Shown one piece after another: positions 1 to 10,735 of a stretch of 64,000 nt of DNA; the first letter of the stretch is position 1, and each line of letters begins with the position of its first letter. The notes under the pieces are model-generated. The model searched no databases, was not told the DNA's origin, and worked only from the letters and a program-made list of their open reading frames with translations. The stretch spans positions 1,445,761 to 1,509,760 of the forward strand of contig CAMZMU010000035.1 in assembly GCA_947311845.1 (NCBI GenBank). Direction: 5' to 3'. Made by a program: the position numbers and the translations under genes. The stretch comes from Poa pratensis (Eukaryota > Streptophyta > Magnoliopsida > Poales > Poaceae).

Positions 1-108
1 GGGGTCGTCGCTGCTCGGGGGTTTCTTTATGAGAGCCATGATCCCTATCCCAAACTCAGTAACACCAGCCAAAACGGCCAACTTGAAGTCGCCGCTGTTG
101 TTGCCATC
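1..108 (-). pseudogene. Later exon of the repeated-exon gene, cut by window edge
   Basis: Follows TGTACAG and begins DGNNSGDFKLAVLAGVTEF, then GIGIMALIKKPPSSDDP, open to the window edge. NNSG recalls the end of the short modules. The middle is hydrophobic enough for a membrane segment (about LAVLAGVTEFGIGIMALI), followed by KK and an acidic tail. Phase 0 start. Function not recognised. Confidence 0.45.
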
Positions 109-2855
109 CTGTACAATAGAAGCCTCCTATCATCAGCATGGCAAACACAGAGGAATGAAATAGCAGCGCAGAAAATAAACAAGTGTTCGTTATCTTTTGG
201 TAAACAAAGACAAATTTTGACTCAACAGCAGTTACAATTTAACCAAATGATATGGAGTGATAATTAAACATGTTTCAACAAGTGACATTAGTATGCAATG
301 ACTTGTCCAGGTACTACTACACAACGGGTCATACATTGATCTATGTATTGGCTTATCAAGGCACTAGTACACAATGGGTCATACGAGATCCTTATAGAGA
401 GGATTCACTAAATTCGATTGTGACAAGTTTTATCAAGTTTTTGTGAATACACATTATAAATGGATTTTTAGTGATCAGGGGTTTCAGAAAATATCATTTG
501 TCGTGTGTTCGTAGACAAGCTTTACATTAAACAGTATGTGAAGCAGCCACAGCAGTCCGACATACTTAATTTTTCTTATGTTTATTAATCCAGAAGGTTA
601 ATATACATGGTAATGCATGCATGATAAAACGTTTCAAAAGAAGTTCTGAACTTGAAACATTACTTATCAAGTGTTCATGCTACTACCTAAAAATTGTTCT
701 TATGTTTATGTAATCCAAATGTCTGCATGTAACTACCCAAAATTGTTTCGTTAGATAAAAATGTTCATCTATATCAAATAAAGTATTTATGCAACTACTG
801 AAAATACCAAATAAAATATTCCCTATGGATTAAACATTTCAAGACCATGATCTTAATGGGTACTTCTAAGTTCTAATCAGCGCACAGAAAACGTTAAAAC
901 TATGTAGCCAAATCAGATGTTGAAAGACAATAAGATTTGACACGGGAATCAGCCAAAACTAATGGACAGAATGAGTATGGAAAACATTTTTGGCCATCCA
1001 AAGTATTAACACGGTCTTGAGTGAAGTTAATATGCTTGGAGAAGCTTCAGCCTCGTAGGAGCCAAAGGTGTTGAAAGAACTAAATGAAGAGTGGGAATAT
1101 GCATAACAAGACTGAGGAGAATGACATGATTGACATCCCATATGAGGATGATGAAATCGGGAAGTGAGTGACTTTCAGCGAGTGTGCTGAGAAGATGGCA
1201 TGGTGTCATCAGCATCAATTCTATCAATTAACGTTTATCATGTTGGACTATAAGAACTTATTTATGCATTTCGTGTGTCAATGTGTGTCACCGAAAATTC
1301 TTAGAACCTAACACATGTCTAAATACATTCTCCTTTTATGTAATATATTTCTACTACTTGGCTTGCTATTTTATGTTATCTTGTATGCCTATTGGGCTAC
1401 TTTGTGCTGCTTTACAGGTGCAATGCAGTGCTCAAATGCAGCAGAATTGCTGAATGAGTGAATGTCGATCCTGCTGTTTGAGATAGTTAATTTCCTAACT
1501 TCAGTTTCCGTAACTGTTGTTGTGTGCTGCCCAAATGAATGCAAGTATACCAAGTCAAGTTCTTAACTAACGACATTTGTGTTGATATGACGCAAAAAAA
1601 CAAAAAACAATGTAAGCTACCTTTATTCCACTTTTTTTCGGGTGCACCCCGACGTGGGGTTACCACGGCAAATCCCATGGTGAGATACCTAGGGTTTCGT
1701 ATAGGGAGAGAAGACGACGCGCTGGTAGTATCGGACGGCTGACAAGCAAGGATTTACCCAGGTTCGGCCCCTCATTGTGAGGTAAAGACCTACATCCTGC
1801 TTGTCTGATCTGTATATATGTATGATGATGTTACATGGTGGCCGTAATGGCGATTGTGGTGAGACGTGGTCTCGCTATGCTATGGGTGTATACGTTGTGT
1901 ATTGTCTAGTCCCCTCCTAGGGGTGCCCCTGCCTGGCTTTATAAAGGGAGCCAGGTAGGGTTTACATGAGTTGTTGTCTTGGACTACAAGTTGTAACTTC
2001 TTGGGCTTCTTTGGGCTTTGCTTGGGCCTCTAGGTATGTCTTCATCTGGGCCGCACCAGGTATGCCAGTAGTGGGGGACCCGAAGGGTATAGCCACGTCA
2101 CCCCTAGTTCTGTTGGCCTAGAACTCCTAATTTGTGTTGGATTTTGGTCATGTCGATGACTAAGTCAACAACTCTTAAGCGGCGTTTAAGCATGCATAAG
2201 CTCTAAGCAGAAGACCACCGCACCGCATACGCATAACGGTTTTTTAACCTTTGGTATTAGTACGGTCTTGACTGAAGTTATTAATATTCTGCAACTTGTC
2301 AAGTGCCAAATCTATACCTCTTATAAAGCAAATCCCCACTAAGTGCATTAAATATTTTTCTATCTCAACATGCAAGCTATCCACGTCAAATATTATTTTG
2401 GCCAATCAATTTTCCATGTCATGTCCAACTAATAGTTTTCATGCAACCTATCCATGTTTTTCAGGCATATAATTGTCCACGTCACTGATATTTAGTTCTC
2501 AAATATTCAACAATTTCACACGATTTAAATTTATTGTCTCCACTATTGTGATCAAGTGAATGATTTACATAACAATTTTGTAAAGGGATTCCCGCTAGTA
2601 CTTCTAAAAATTAAGGTCGCCCAACAATTATATACTAGTAATAAAATTTGAGTCATCGTGACACAAAAATCATATCATTATATTCGTACTTGAAAGCTTT
2701 TCCAAAGATCCTATTTTTGTCTCATATAACGCGTTAATGATATAACTGCTGTCACACTTAAATGTTACATTTGGCAATGAAAGGAATACCCTTGAAAGAT
2801 GTGTTATTTCGATAGTATTTCAGTAATCAGCAAGAGAGAATAATAATTGTGTCAC
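109..2855. repeat. Duplicated intron unit 1
   Basis: AT-rich sequence whose blocks recur at about 3.2-4.6 kb, 5.2-7.3 kb and, inverted, at 46-49.7 kb. Examples are the GAGTGAAGTTAATATGCTTG block near 1020 and the GCAGAATTGCTGAATGAGTG block near 1440. Carries the 449-bp insertion at 1651-2099. No independent gene seen. Confidence 0.6.
1651..2099. mobile_element. 449-bp inserted element with 5-bp target duplication
   Basis: The sister unit near 4408-4420 is uninterrupted (GTGCACCCCTAGTTC), whereas here ACCCC occurs at both 1646-1650 and 2100-2104 with 449 bases between. The ends are inverted (GACGTGG and CCACGTC). It contains the phrase ACCCAGGTTCGGCCCCTCA that I associate with repetitive grass DNA. 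Class uncertain: a 5-bp duplication fits an LTR-type integrase, but the ends are not TG...CA. Confidence 0.6.
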
Positions 2856-2927
2856 CTGCTGCACCGAGCTGTTGTTGTTGGGAACCTCAAGGTCAGTACT
2901 AACCGTAATAGCCACTTCGGGAACAAA
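2856..2927 (-). pseudogene. Repeat-module exon (24 codons), intact
   Basis: Encodes FVPEVAITVSTDLEVPNNN then SSVQQ, the longest and best preserved module. Acceptor TTGTCGCAG, donor GTGACA, phase 0. Nearly identical to the exon at 4886, with matching flanking intron sequence, so the two arose by segmental duplication. Confidence 0.65.
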
Positions 2928-4885
2928 CTGCGACAACAAGCGAAGCTAATTAGATGAGGAAATAGAACAGATGCAGCGATCGGTACAGGGATGGCATAAA
3001 AATTGATTCTGAAAACTATACTCTGGGCCAAAAAAAAAACAATGGCACCAATGATTTATGCATAAGTATCATCGAACAGATGGCTAAAATCTTGCTCAAC
3101 GAAGTACAAAGATCCACTCCCCTAGTACAAGGTAATAACCATCCACTCCCAAAATACAAAGTAGTAACCCCCAAGTTAATCATAGAGGATTCACTAAAAT
3201 TTGATTGTGCCCATTATCAGAGATGGTTTTTGTTGATACATCTTTAAAATGTTTTGAGTGATCAGGGATTTCAGAAAATTTTCATTCGACATGTGTTCAC
3301 GGAAAGCTTTTACCTAAAACAGTATGTGAAACAGGCACGGGAGATGGACATACTTAGTCTTGTTCTGGTGTTTATACAATCCAAAAGGAAGGTTCATATA
3401 TATATTGTAACTCATGTATAAAGAAAGCATTTAACATTACTTATTCAAGTCTTCAGGTAACTACCGAAAATTGTTTGGTTAGATAAAAAATTCATGTATA
3501 TCAGATAAAGTATTTTATGCAACTATAAAAAATTGGAGCCGAATAAAATATAGCCTGTGGAAAAACATTTTTAACACCCTCACCTTAAACTGAACTGTTA
3601 TCAGCACACTCAACACATGAAACATTATGTATCAAAATCAAATGTCAAATGAAAAAACATTAGACTAGGCGTAGGAAACTATGAATCACCCATGGATAAC
3701 AACATGCAATATATTTTGGCAAACTAAACTAAACTAAACCAATGGACAGAATTAATATGAAAGTTATTTTTGGCCATCCAAAGTATACAGTCTTGAGTGA
3801 AGTTCTTAATATGCTTGGAGAAGCTTCAGCCTCGTACAAGAACAACGGTGTTAAGAGAACTAAATTAAGAGTGGAATCTGCACAACAAGACTGGGAGAAT
3901 GAGATCCCATATGAGGATGATCAAGAAGATGATGAATTTGGGCAAGTGAGTGACTTTCAGTGAGGAGTATGCTGAGGAGATGGCATGGTGTCATCATGCA
4001 TCGATTCTATCAATTAACCTTTATTATGTTGGACTGTGAGAAATTATTTATGCATTTCGTGTGTCTGTGTGTATCACCGAATATTCTTAGAACATAACCA
4101 CACGTCTAAATATGTGCGCCTTATATGTAATATTTCTACTACTTGGCTTGCTGCTTACTAGTGTCTTGTGTGCCTATTGGGCTAGTTTACTATGCAGTGC
4201 TCAAATGCAGCAGAATTGCTGAATGAGTGAATTTTGATCCTGCTGTTTGAGAGAGTAAAGTTCCTAAGTTCAGTTTCTGTAACTATTGTTGTGTGCTGCG
4301 CAAATGAATGCAAGTATACAAAGTCAAGTCCTTTACTAACCATAGATGTGTGGATATGACGCAAGAAACAAAAAGGAATGTAAGCTGCCTTTATTCCACT
4401 TCTTTTTGGTGCACCCCTAGTTCTTTTGGCCTAAAACTCCCAATTTTCTGTTGGATTTTGGTCCTGCCGCTGACTAAGTCTACCACTCTTAAGCGTCGTT
4501 TAACCATGCATATGCTCTAAGCAGAAGACCACCGCACCACATATGCATAACGTTTTTTAACCTTGGTATTAGTACGGTCTTGACTGAAGTTATTAGTATT
4601 CTACCACTTGAGAGTGTCAAGTGCCCAATAATTCTAACAATTAAGGTCGCCCGACAATCATATACTAATAAATTTTAGTCGTCCTGACATAAAAATCATA
4701 TGATTATATTCACTCAAATGACTTTCCAAAGATACTATTTTTGTGTCATATAACTCACACGTTAATGATCTAACTTCTGTCGCAGTCAAATCTTACATTT
4801 GGCAATAAAAGGAATACCTTTGAATGATGTGTTATCTCTATAGTATTTCAGTAATCAGCAACAAAGAATAAGAAAATTGTGTCAC
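2928..4885. repeat. Duplicated intron unit 2
   Basis: Same block order as unit 1 without the 449-bp insertion. At 3742-3963 the plus strand has an open frame ending in WENEIPYEDDQEDDEF and then GQVSDFQ and a stop. Related but broken versions occur near 961-1180 and 6483-6700. Confidence 0.6.
3742..3963 (+). pseudogene. Remnant of an acidic C-terminal coding segment inside an intron unit
   Basis: 73-codon frame opposite to the host gene. Its last ~35 codons match a segment near 6590-6700 that reads EEWESAQDCEEDNIPYEDEE, then IRQVSDFQ and a stop. Shared elements are WESAQ, IPYED and QVSDFQ-stop. The unit-1 version is shifted and stops earlier. Conservation of reading frame between two diverged units suggests an old coding sequence, possibly transposon-derived. 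No family recognised. Confidence 0.35.
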
Positions 4886-4957
4886 CTGCTACACGGAGCT
4901 ATTGTTGCTGGGAACCTCAAGGTCACTAGTAACCGTAATAGCCACTTTGGGACCAAA
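4886..4957 (-). pseudogene. Repeat-module exon with premature stop
   Basis: 72 bases, phase 0, reading FGPKVAITVTSDLEVPSNNS then S, V, stop, Q. The TAG lies at 4889-4891, one codon before the donor; the sister exon at 2856 has CAG there. This is direct evidence that the copy cannot encode a full-length product if this exon is used. Confidence 0.65.
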
Positions 4958-5388
4958 CTGCGACAACTAGCGAAGCTAATTAGATGAGGAAATAGAACAG
5001 ATGCAGCGATCGGTACAACGATGACATAAAAATTGATTCTGAAAACCATACTATGTGCCAAAAAAATTGCACCAGTGATTTCTGCATAAGTTTCATCGAA
5101 CGGATGGTTAAAATCTTGCTCACCGAAGTACAAAGTAATCACCATCCACTCCCCAAGTACAAGACAATAACCATCCACTCCCAAAATACAACATAGTCAC
5201 TCCCAAGGTAATCATAAAGGATTCACTAAAATTCGATTGTGATTTTTTTATCACAGATGGTTTTTACTGAAACACCTTACAAATGTTTTGAGTGATCAGG
5301 GATTTCAGAAAAATATTACTATTGGCCATGTGTTCGCAGTAAGCTTTTAACAGTATGTGAAACAGGCATGGGAGATCGACATACTTAT

Positions 5389-5494
5389 GGCCTCTTGTTT
5401 GGCCTTTGGCTTATAAGCCGAAAAACACCTAAATATGTGCTTTTGGCTTATAAGCCAAAGCCCAAAAGGCCAAATAAGACCAAACAAAGAGGGC
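5389..5494. mobile_element. Short MITE-like inverted repeat
   Basis: About 106 bases with inverted ends (GGCCTCTTGTTTGG and CCAAACAAAGAGGGC) and two internal GGCTTATAAGCC palindromes. The corresponding site at about 3348-3362 in the sister unit lacks it. Probably a hAT-type MITE; no clean target duplication found. Confidence 0.5.
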
Positions 5495-6240
5495 GCAAGT
5501 CTATTTTAATAGTGCTGGTGTTTATATAATCCAAAAGGAAGGTTAATATTCATTGTAAATCATGTATAAAGAAAGCATTTCAAAAAAAATGTTTGGAACA
5601 TAAAACATTACTTATATCAAATAAAGTCTGCATGTAACTACCAAAAATTGTTTGGTTAGATAGAATGTTCATGTACATCAAATAAAGTATTTTATACAAC
5701 TATCAAAAATTGGCGCCGAATAAAATGTTCCCTATGCAATACCATTTTAACACCCTCAGATTAATCTGAAACTGTAATCAGCACACCCAACACATGAAAC
5801 ACTATCTATCAAAATCAGATGTCGAATGAAAAACCATTAAACTAGACGTAGGAAGCAAGGAATCACCTAGAACCAATGGACAACAACATGCCAAATGTTT
5901 TGGCTAAACTAATGCTAGAATGCATATATGTCGTGAGTGAAGTTATAAATACTCCATCATATGCAAAGTGTAAAGCGCTAGCGGACTCCAAGAATTAAGT
6001 TTGTAAAACAGTTATATGATAATAACATATGAGCCATGTGAAACAAAAACCATATAGCTAAATTCATACTCAAAAAACATTTCCAAATTCCTGTTTTTGT
6101 GTCACAAAACTCTCACCACAATGGGCTAATCCTTTGTCATGCTTAAATTTTACATTGCGTATATTTTCCAATGGAAGGAATACCATGGAAAGACATATTA
6201 TTTCAATAACTAGAAAAGGAGAATTAGCAAAAAGTTTCAC

Positions 6241-6300
6241 CTGCAGGCCGGAGTTGTTGGAATCCTTGATAGGAACACTAATAGTCACCTTGTAAGCAAG
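6241..6300 (-). pseudogene. Repeat-module exon (20 codons)
   Basis: Encodes LAYKVTISVPIKDSNNSGLQ. The acceptor reads TTGTCCCAG and the donor GTGAAA. It retains the NNSG sequon-like end of the module. 60 bases, phase 0. Confidence 0.6.
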
Positions 6301-7578
6301 CTGGGACAAGTAGCAAATACAATTAAACGAAGTTAGAGCACGGGAAAAGTGATTATATATGGATTACACAAAATTTGATTCTGTGGACTATAATCAGTAC
6401 ACCCAACACATGAGAACTATGTATGCAAATAAGATGTTGAATGCAAAAAAATATTCGACACAGAGAACTGACAAAACCGATGGACAAAATAAATATGCAA
6501 AATATTTCTGGCCATCCAAAGTACTAATACAATCTGGAGTGTAAGATATTAATATGCTTGAAGAAGTTTCAGCCTTCTATGAGTGCTAGGGGGGTTAGAG
6601 GGCAAAATGAAGAAGAGTGGGAATCTGCACAAGACTGTGAGGAGGATAACATCCCATATGAAGATGAAGAAATCAGGCAAGTTAGTGACTTTCAGTAAGG
6701 AGTGTGCTGCGGAGATGGCATTGTGTCACCGTGCTTCTTCAATTTACCTTGATAATGTTGGTCTTTAAGAACTTAATTATGCAATTTTGTGTGTCACCGA
6801 AAACTCTGTTAGAACCTAAGCGCATGCCTAACTATGTGCTCCTTTTATGTAATATTGCTACTACTTGGCTTGCTGCTTGCTATGATGTGCCTTGTGCGCC
6901 CAGCTATTGAGCTATTTTGCTGATGTGTAGGTACAGTGCTTAAATGCAGAAGAATAGCTGAATGAGTAAACGTGCATCCTGCTTTCTAAGAGAGTTAAGA
7001 TCCTAACTTCAGTTTCTATTACTATTGTTGTTGTGCTGTGCAAATGAATGCAAGTTTGCAAAAGAGTCAAGTCCTTAACTAACCGCAGTTGTGTTGATAT
7101 GACACAGGAAACAAGGCAGTTCAGGTACCGCTAGTTCTTTGGCCTAAAACTCCTAATTTCTGCTGGTTTTAGGTCCTGCCGCTGAGTAAGTCAATAACTT
7201 TTAAACGCCACTTAAGCAAGCATAAATCACATAATCTCTAAGCAGTTTGCCACTGTACCGCATACGAATTTTTTCTTTAACCTTGGTATTAGTACGGTCC
7301 TGATTGAAGTTATTAATATCCTTACCCGCTGTAGAGTGTCAAGTGCCTACGAATTGTAAGAATTAAGGTTGTCCAACAACTGTATGCTAACAAAATGTGA
7401 GTCAACGTGACACGAAAATAATATCACAATATTCGTAGACAAAAAGCCTTTCGAATGATCCTATTTCCGTGTTATATAACTCACAAATTAAATGTAACAA
7501 GGAATAACTATAAGACGTGATATTTCAATAATCTCTCAAAAGAATATTATTTCAGTAATACACAAAAGAGAGTGTCAC

Positions 7579-7614
7579 CTGCTGCCCCCTGGAGCTGTTG
7601 TTTAAGGGAGCAAA
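7579..7614 (-). pseudogene. Repeat-module exon with internal deletion (12 codons)
   Basis: Encodes FAPLNNSSRGQQ between CAG and GTGACA. Only the two ends of the module survive (FxP start and NNSS...Q end), yet the length is still divisible by three. Intron to the previous exon is only 266 bases. Confidence 0.55.
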
Positions 7615-7880
7615 CTGCAATAGGCAGTGAAGCTAATTAGATGAGTAAAAAGCACTGATGACGTAGAAGACTATGTAATAAGCAGAACCGAAAGGAACAC
7701 TATGTACTAGAATCAGATATCGGATGAAAAAGTGTTAAACTAGACGTAGGAAACTAAACTAGAAGTCTTGAGTGAAGTTAGAAATACTTTATTTAGTTGC
7801 AAAGTGTAAAGCACTCGCGTGAAGGATGTATTAACTAGAAAGAGAGATTCAGAAAATAGATGCTGGCAATAACATCTCAC

Positions 7881-7931
7881 CTGCGCCCAGGAGTTCTTGC
7901 TGGGAACATCAGTTGCCACGTGGTCAACAAG
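7881..7931 (-). pseudogene. Repeat-module exon (17 codons)
   Basis: Follows an acceptor reading TTGTCGCAG and ends before GTGAGA. Encodes LVDHVATDVPSKNSWAQ, a shortened module that keeps the LV start, the central VP and the final Q. 51 bases, phase 0 at both ends. Confidence 0.6.
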
Positions 7932-8129
7932 CTGCGACAAGTAGCGAAGCAAATTAGATGAGGAAAAAGCTCGATGCGGCGATAGGATACAGAAACTGCG
8001 ACGAGATACAAGGAAAAAATCGAGGACGACGAAGTGATCGAGTATGCCTACAGAACCTGTGACGAGAAACAAAGAATTGCACGTGCCGGGCTGCAGGCAG
8101 AAGCACGCGCAGATGCACACAGCGCCTAC

Positions 8130-8292
8130 CTTGGCGGAGCTGATTGCTTCATGTGTAGGAGCAACCCACGTCCCCGTACGCCGGTCAAACTCGACGGATC
8201 CGGTTATCTCCAACCCATCGGACACCGGGTTCGACGGTCACGGCGTATCCATGGCCGGCGGCCATCGAAGATGACGATAAAACCGGATCCAT
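8130..8292 (-). pseudogene. Exon 1 of the repeated-exon gene, left copy
   Basis: The first ATG is at 8292 and opens MDPVLSSSSMAAGHGYAV, then TVEP. One base out of frame it continues as SDGLEITGSVEFDRRTG and TWVAPTHEAISSAK, ending at AAG before GTAGGC, a good phase-0 donor. The ATG frame itself stops at 8185, so the two halves join only after loss of one base near 8225. No in-frame ATG serves the second half, which is preceded by TGA. The right-hand copy has the same offset at the same place. I infer that the frame change predates the duplication. Confidence 0.5.
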
Positions 8293-8550
8293 GACCGCCG
8301 GGAAATCCGTATCCGATTTACACCCTAACAAACCGTATCCGATTGCTCGGGCAAATCCGTCACATTTGGCCCGAGCAATCGGATCCGCCAAGAAAATGGA
8401 GAAGACAAGAGTTTTTTTTTTAGCGGTTGGAGAAGACAGAGAGAAAACGAGGCTGGGTAGCGAAGTGGAGAAACCGCGGTGCGACCTAAACATAACATAT
8501 GCGAGCCGGCCCAGTTAAGAAGCCCAATTGTACTTAAAAACATCTAGCTA
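8293..8550 (-). promoter_or_regulatory. Probable promoter and leader of the repeated-exon gene
   Basis: On the minus strand this stretch has two site II-type elements, TGGGCC (8508-8513) and TGGGCT (8521-8526), and then a pyrimidine-rich leader before the ATG at 8292. Site II boxes are common in plant housekeeping promoters. No TATA box stands out. Inference from motifs only. Confidence 0.4.
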
Positions 8551-8600
8551 CCTTGTTGTACAAAAAAAAACTCGCTCCCTGTTATACTCGTGTACACAAA

Positions 8601-8705
8601 TCATCCAACGTTACAAAAAAAAAAAATCTCGCTATTCTTGCTCACGCTCAGCTCGCAGAAGCCGCCGTCGGTGACACGCGCCGCCTGGTTCCTGGTGTTC
8701 TCCAT
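8601..8705 (-). pseudogene. Truncated 5' end of an unrecognised gene
   Basis: ATG at 8705 opens MENTRNQAARVTDGGFCE and then LSVSKNSEI, followed by a 12-base T run that turns the frame into phenylalanines and reaches TGA at 8601-8603. The 34-residue product looks like a genuine N-terminus joined to unrelated sequence. Upstream on the same strand are a leader, a possible leader intron (donor GTAAGC at 8828-8823, acceptor CTGCAG at 8739-8734) and a strong TATA box at 8904-8912, so the promoter appears better preserved than the coding part. Function unknown. Confidence 0.45.
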
Positions 8706-8903
8706 CTTCCCAAGTTGATCCTGCGAGGAAAGCCTGCAGAACTGCACAAGCGATCGATCAGGAATCCGAATATGCGACAACAGCTGAGCATCAGATCGAG
8801 TTGAGATAGCCAGCTGCTGTATGCTTACCGCGCTTCGAGACGGTGATGCGCAACTGATGCGGTGTGTGCTTCCTCGGTGGTTGTTACTTGTTATTACTGG
8901 CCT

Positions 8904-8912
8904 CTATTTATA
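8904..8912 (-). promoter_or_regulatory. TATA box of the truncated gene
   Basis: Minus strand reads GGGGTATAAATAGAGGCC, a near-ideal plant TATA box. It lies about 200 bases upstream of the ATG at 8705. Confidence 0.6.
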
Positions 8913-9154
8913 CCCCATCCTGGACAGCTACCAAACCCGAACCGCCGCCGAAACCATGACATCGCTATCCCTGCAAAATTATCACACGGTAACCAAATTC
9001 CTTGTCCATCCGCTCCTCTTTGTTTTTCTATATGATTGATGAAATGGTCCATTAGTTTGGGATGTGTCTGAGAAGATGACCCAAAGGAGGATTGGACCTC
9101 CTCTATTTTAGCTATTTTGATATAGTAGCCGTTAGATCTTACAAGATCTGATAA

Positions 9155-9476
9155 GGGCATATACATTGGTTCAGACACCCGCTGTCTGTAACAATCCTCC
9201 ACGTCGCCTGTAGATGGCAGGAAAAATTATCTGTACAATGGTGTGTTGGTTTGGCCGTCTGTAACTCTCCACGATCAAAGGCTGAAGTAACTGCATATTG
9301 ACTACGGCCAAGCGTACAACGGGATAAAGGCCGTCGAGAACTAGCGAATTTTCAGGATCTAGACCCTAAATTGCAGACACCCTTCTTCTCTCTCCTAACT
9401 CTCTTTCATCCACGTCAGTTAAAATCTTATGTAGCACATCTTGCAGACAGCTGACTAGATATTACTGTACATGCCC
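9155..9476. mobile_element. Tourist-like MITE (PIF/Harbinger type)
   Basis: 322 bases between TAA copies at 9152-9154 and 9477-9479. Inverted ends GGGCATATACA and TGTACATGCCC. A 3-bp TAA duplication and GGGCATGTACA-type ends match the Tourist group in grasses. Confidence 0.65.
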
Positions 9477-10735
9477 TAAAAGGAGCATGGGCAGATCACT
9501 GAGAAACTAACAGAAAGGCCGACGTCGTGCGTAAAATGAGTTCCATCGGTTTCAGAATCAGCCCGTATATATGGACCAGACCCACACCGTAACTTCTCAC
9601 CCCACCAAATTCTAATCTTTTTTCTCTCTCCTCCAAAACACAAACGCATCTCCTCCAACCTCCGGTCAACCATGCTTCTCTCCAGCCAGAAGAAATTGGT
9701 GGCCATGGGGGCGGCCAGAAGGTAGTCCAAGGGGGCGGCCAGAAGGTTCTCCGTCAAGATCCACTTCAGCCACCCGTGCTCCGGAAGCTTCTCTGTTGAG
9801 ATCTACACTGGCCATGGGGGCTCCGGATCCGATCTTCTCTGTCAAGATCTTGTCCATCAAGGTCTACTCTGACATGAGAGCCGCTGGATCCGAGCTCCAT
9901 ACCCCAGGATCTCCCTGGATCTTGTTTTGTTTTGTTCATTTTTCCTGTTTTTTACTGAGTTTTCTTGAATATCTTTGAGGATGGCAATTTTGAATCAGTT
10001 CTTGATACTCAGATTGGTTCTTCTCTCCTGTTCATGAAATCTCGCATGCATGCTGGTCACGTTTGTATTTAATTCTTATGCTAGTCCAGGAATCTTGCAT
10101 GCACATGGTCAGATTGACTCTTCTATCTTGTTCACTGAATTATTTCATACGGTGGAAATTTCCTAATATGAAGGAGAGTCTGTACATGGTTTTTGATTAG
10201 GAGATTTCCTTCATAATACAAAACATGTATTCGTTGAGGTTTCTGTACGTGTTTGAGTTGTCTTTTTTTTTGCAATTTCTGTTTGGGAGCGGGCTGTATT
10301 AGCTTCTGTGTCAGTCAACTTTCGGGAAGAAATATGCTAGCTCAGCTGTGTGTCCTTGGTTGCTGGCCACCTGAAGTGCAACAGCCGCCACTTGAAAAAT
10401 ATAGTTAACGCAGTGGTTTGTGCTAATACAAGGACGTGGACGCCGCACTTCCTTAGCCTGCACAAATTTAAGTAACACATACAAAATTCCATTGTACATA
10501 AATTCAGGTAGCTCCAGCGCTACAGCTATTTTGGCTCGACACCAAGGCGGAGATGATACATGCGGCCATGGCCCTGGCCTGATGTACATTTATTTCTCTC
10601 GTGTTTATTGCACACAAACTGGTTGTGTCCGGGTGTTTTCTTTTGCATCTGTTAATGTTAGAGCAAACACTTGTTTGGGTCTTAGATTGAGCAAGCTTTC
10701 AACGGAGCCAAGCAGAAGCATCGACCGGAAGGCCA
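9477..10735. other. Intergenic stretch with a short imperfect internal repeat
   Basis: Around 9745-9870 the phrase TTCTCTGTCAAGATC recurs four times in variant form at roughly 45-60 base intervals, near two GGGGGCGGCCAGAAGG copies at 9707 and 9733. It looks like a decayed GC-rich exon followed by an AT-rich intron. No gene family recognised and no other feature seen up to 10735. Confidence 0.35.

Larger units (their letters stand above)
4958..7880. repeat. Duplicated intron units 3 and 4
   Basis: Two further units of 1.3 kb each around the exons at 6241 and 7579, with the same blocks as units 1 and 2, more diverged. Apart from the exons, the MITE at 5389 and the WESAQ-type remnant near 6590-6700, nothing else is seen. 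Confidence 0.5.
1..8292 (-). pseudogene. Repeated-exon gene, left copy (decayed)
   Basis: Unrecognised plant gene read from right to left and running off the left edge of the window. I can delimit a first exon (8292-8130), five short internal exons with the same layout (7931-7881, 7614-7579, 6300-6241, 4957-4886, 2927-2856) and a longer exon at 108-1. Every internal exon begins after a CAG acceptor, usually within TTGTCGCAG, ends before a GTGACA-like donor, and is a whole number of codons, so all junctions are phase 0. The modules share a core VPxVAIxV...VPxNNSSxQ. Introns of 0.3-2.7 kb are themselves duplicated sequence. Signs of decay are a one-base frame change inside exon 1 and a TAG inside the 4957-4886 exon. 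Function unknown. A second inverted copy lies at 45.6-49.3 kb. Confidence 0.6.

Noticed and set aside
1..8300. Left and right repeated regions as terminal inverted repeats of one 49-kb transposon
   Set aside because: They carry splice-consistent exons, differ in unit number and order, and no defined ends or target duplication were found; paralogous genes explain them better.
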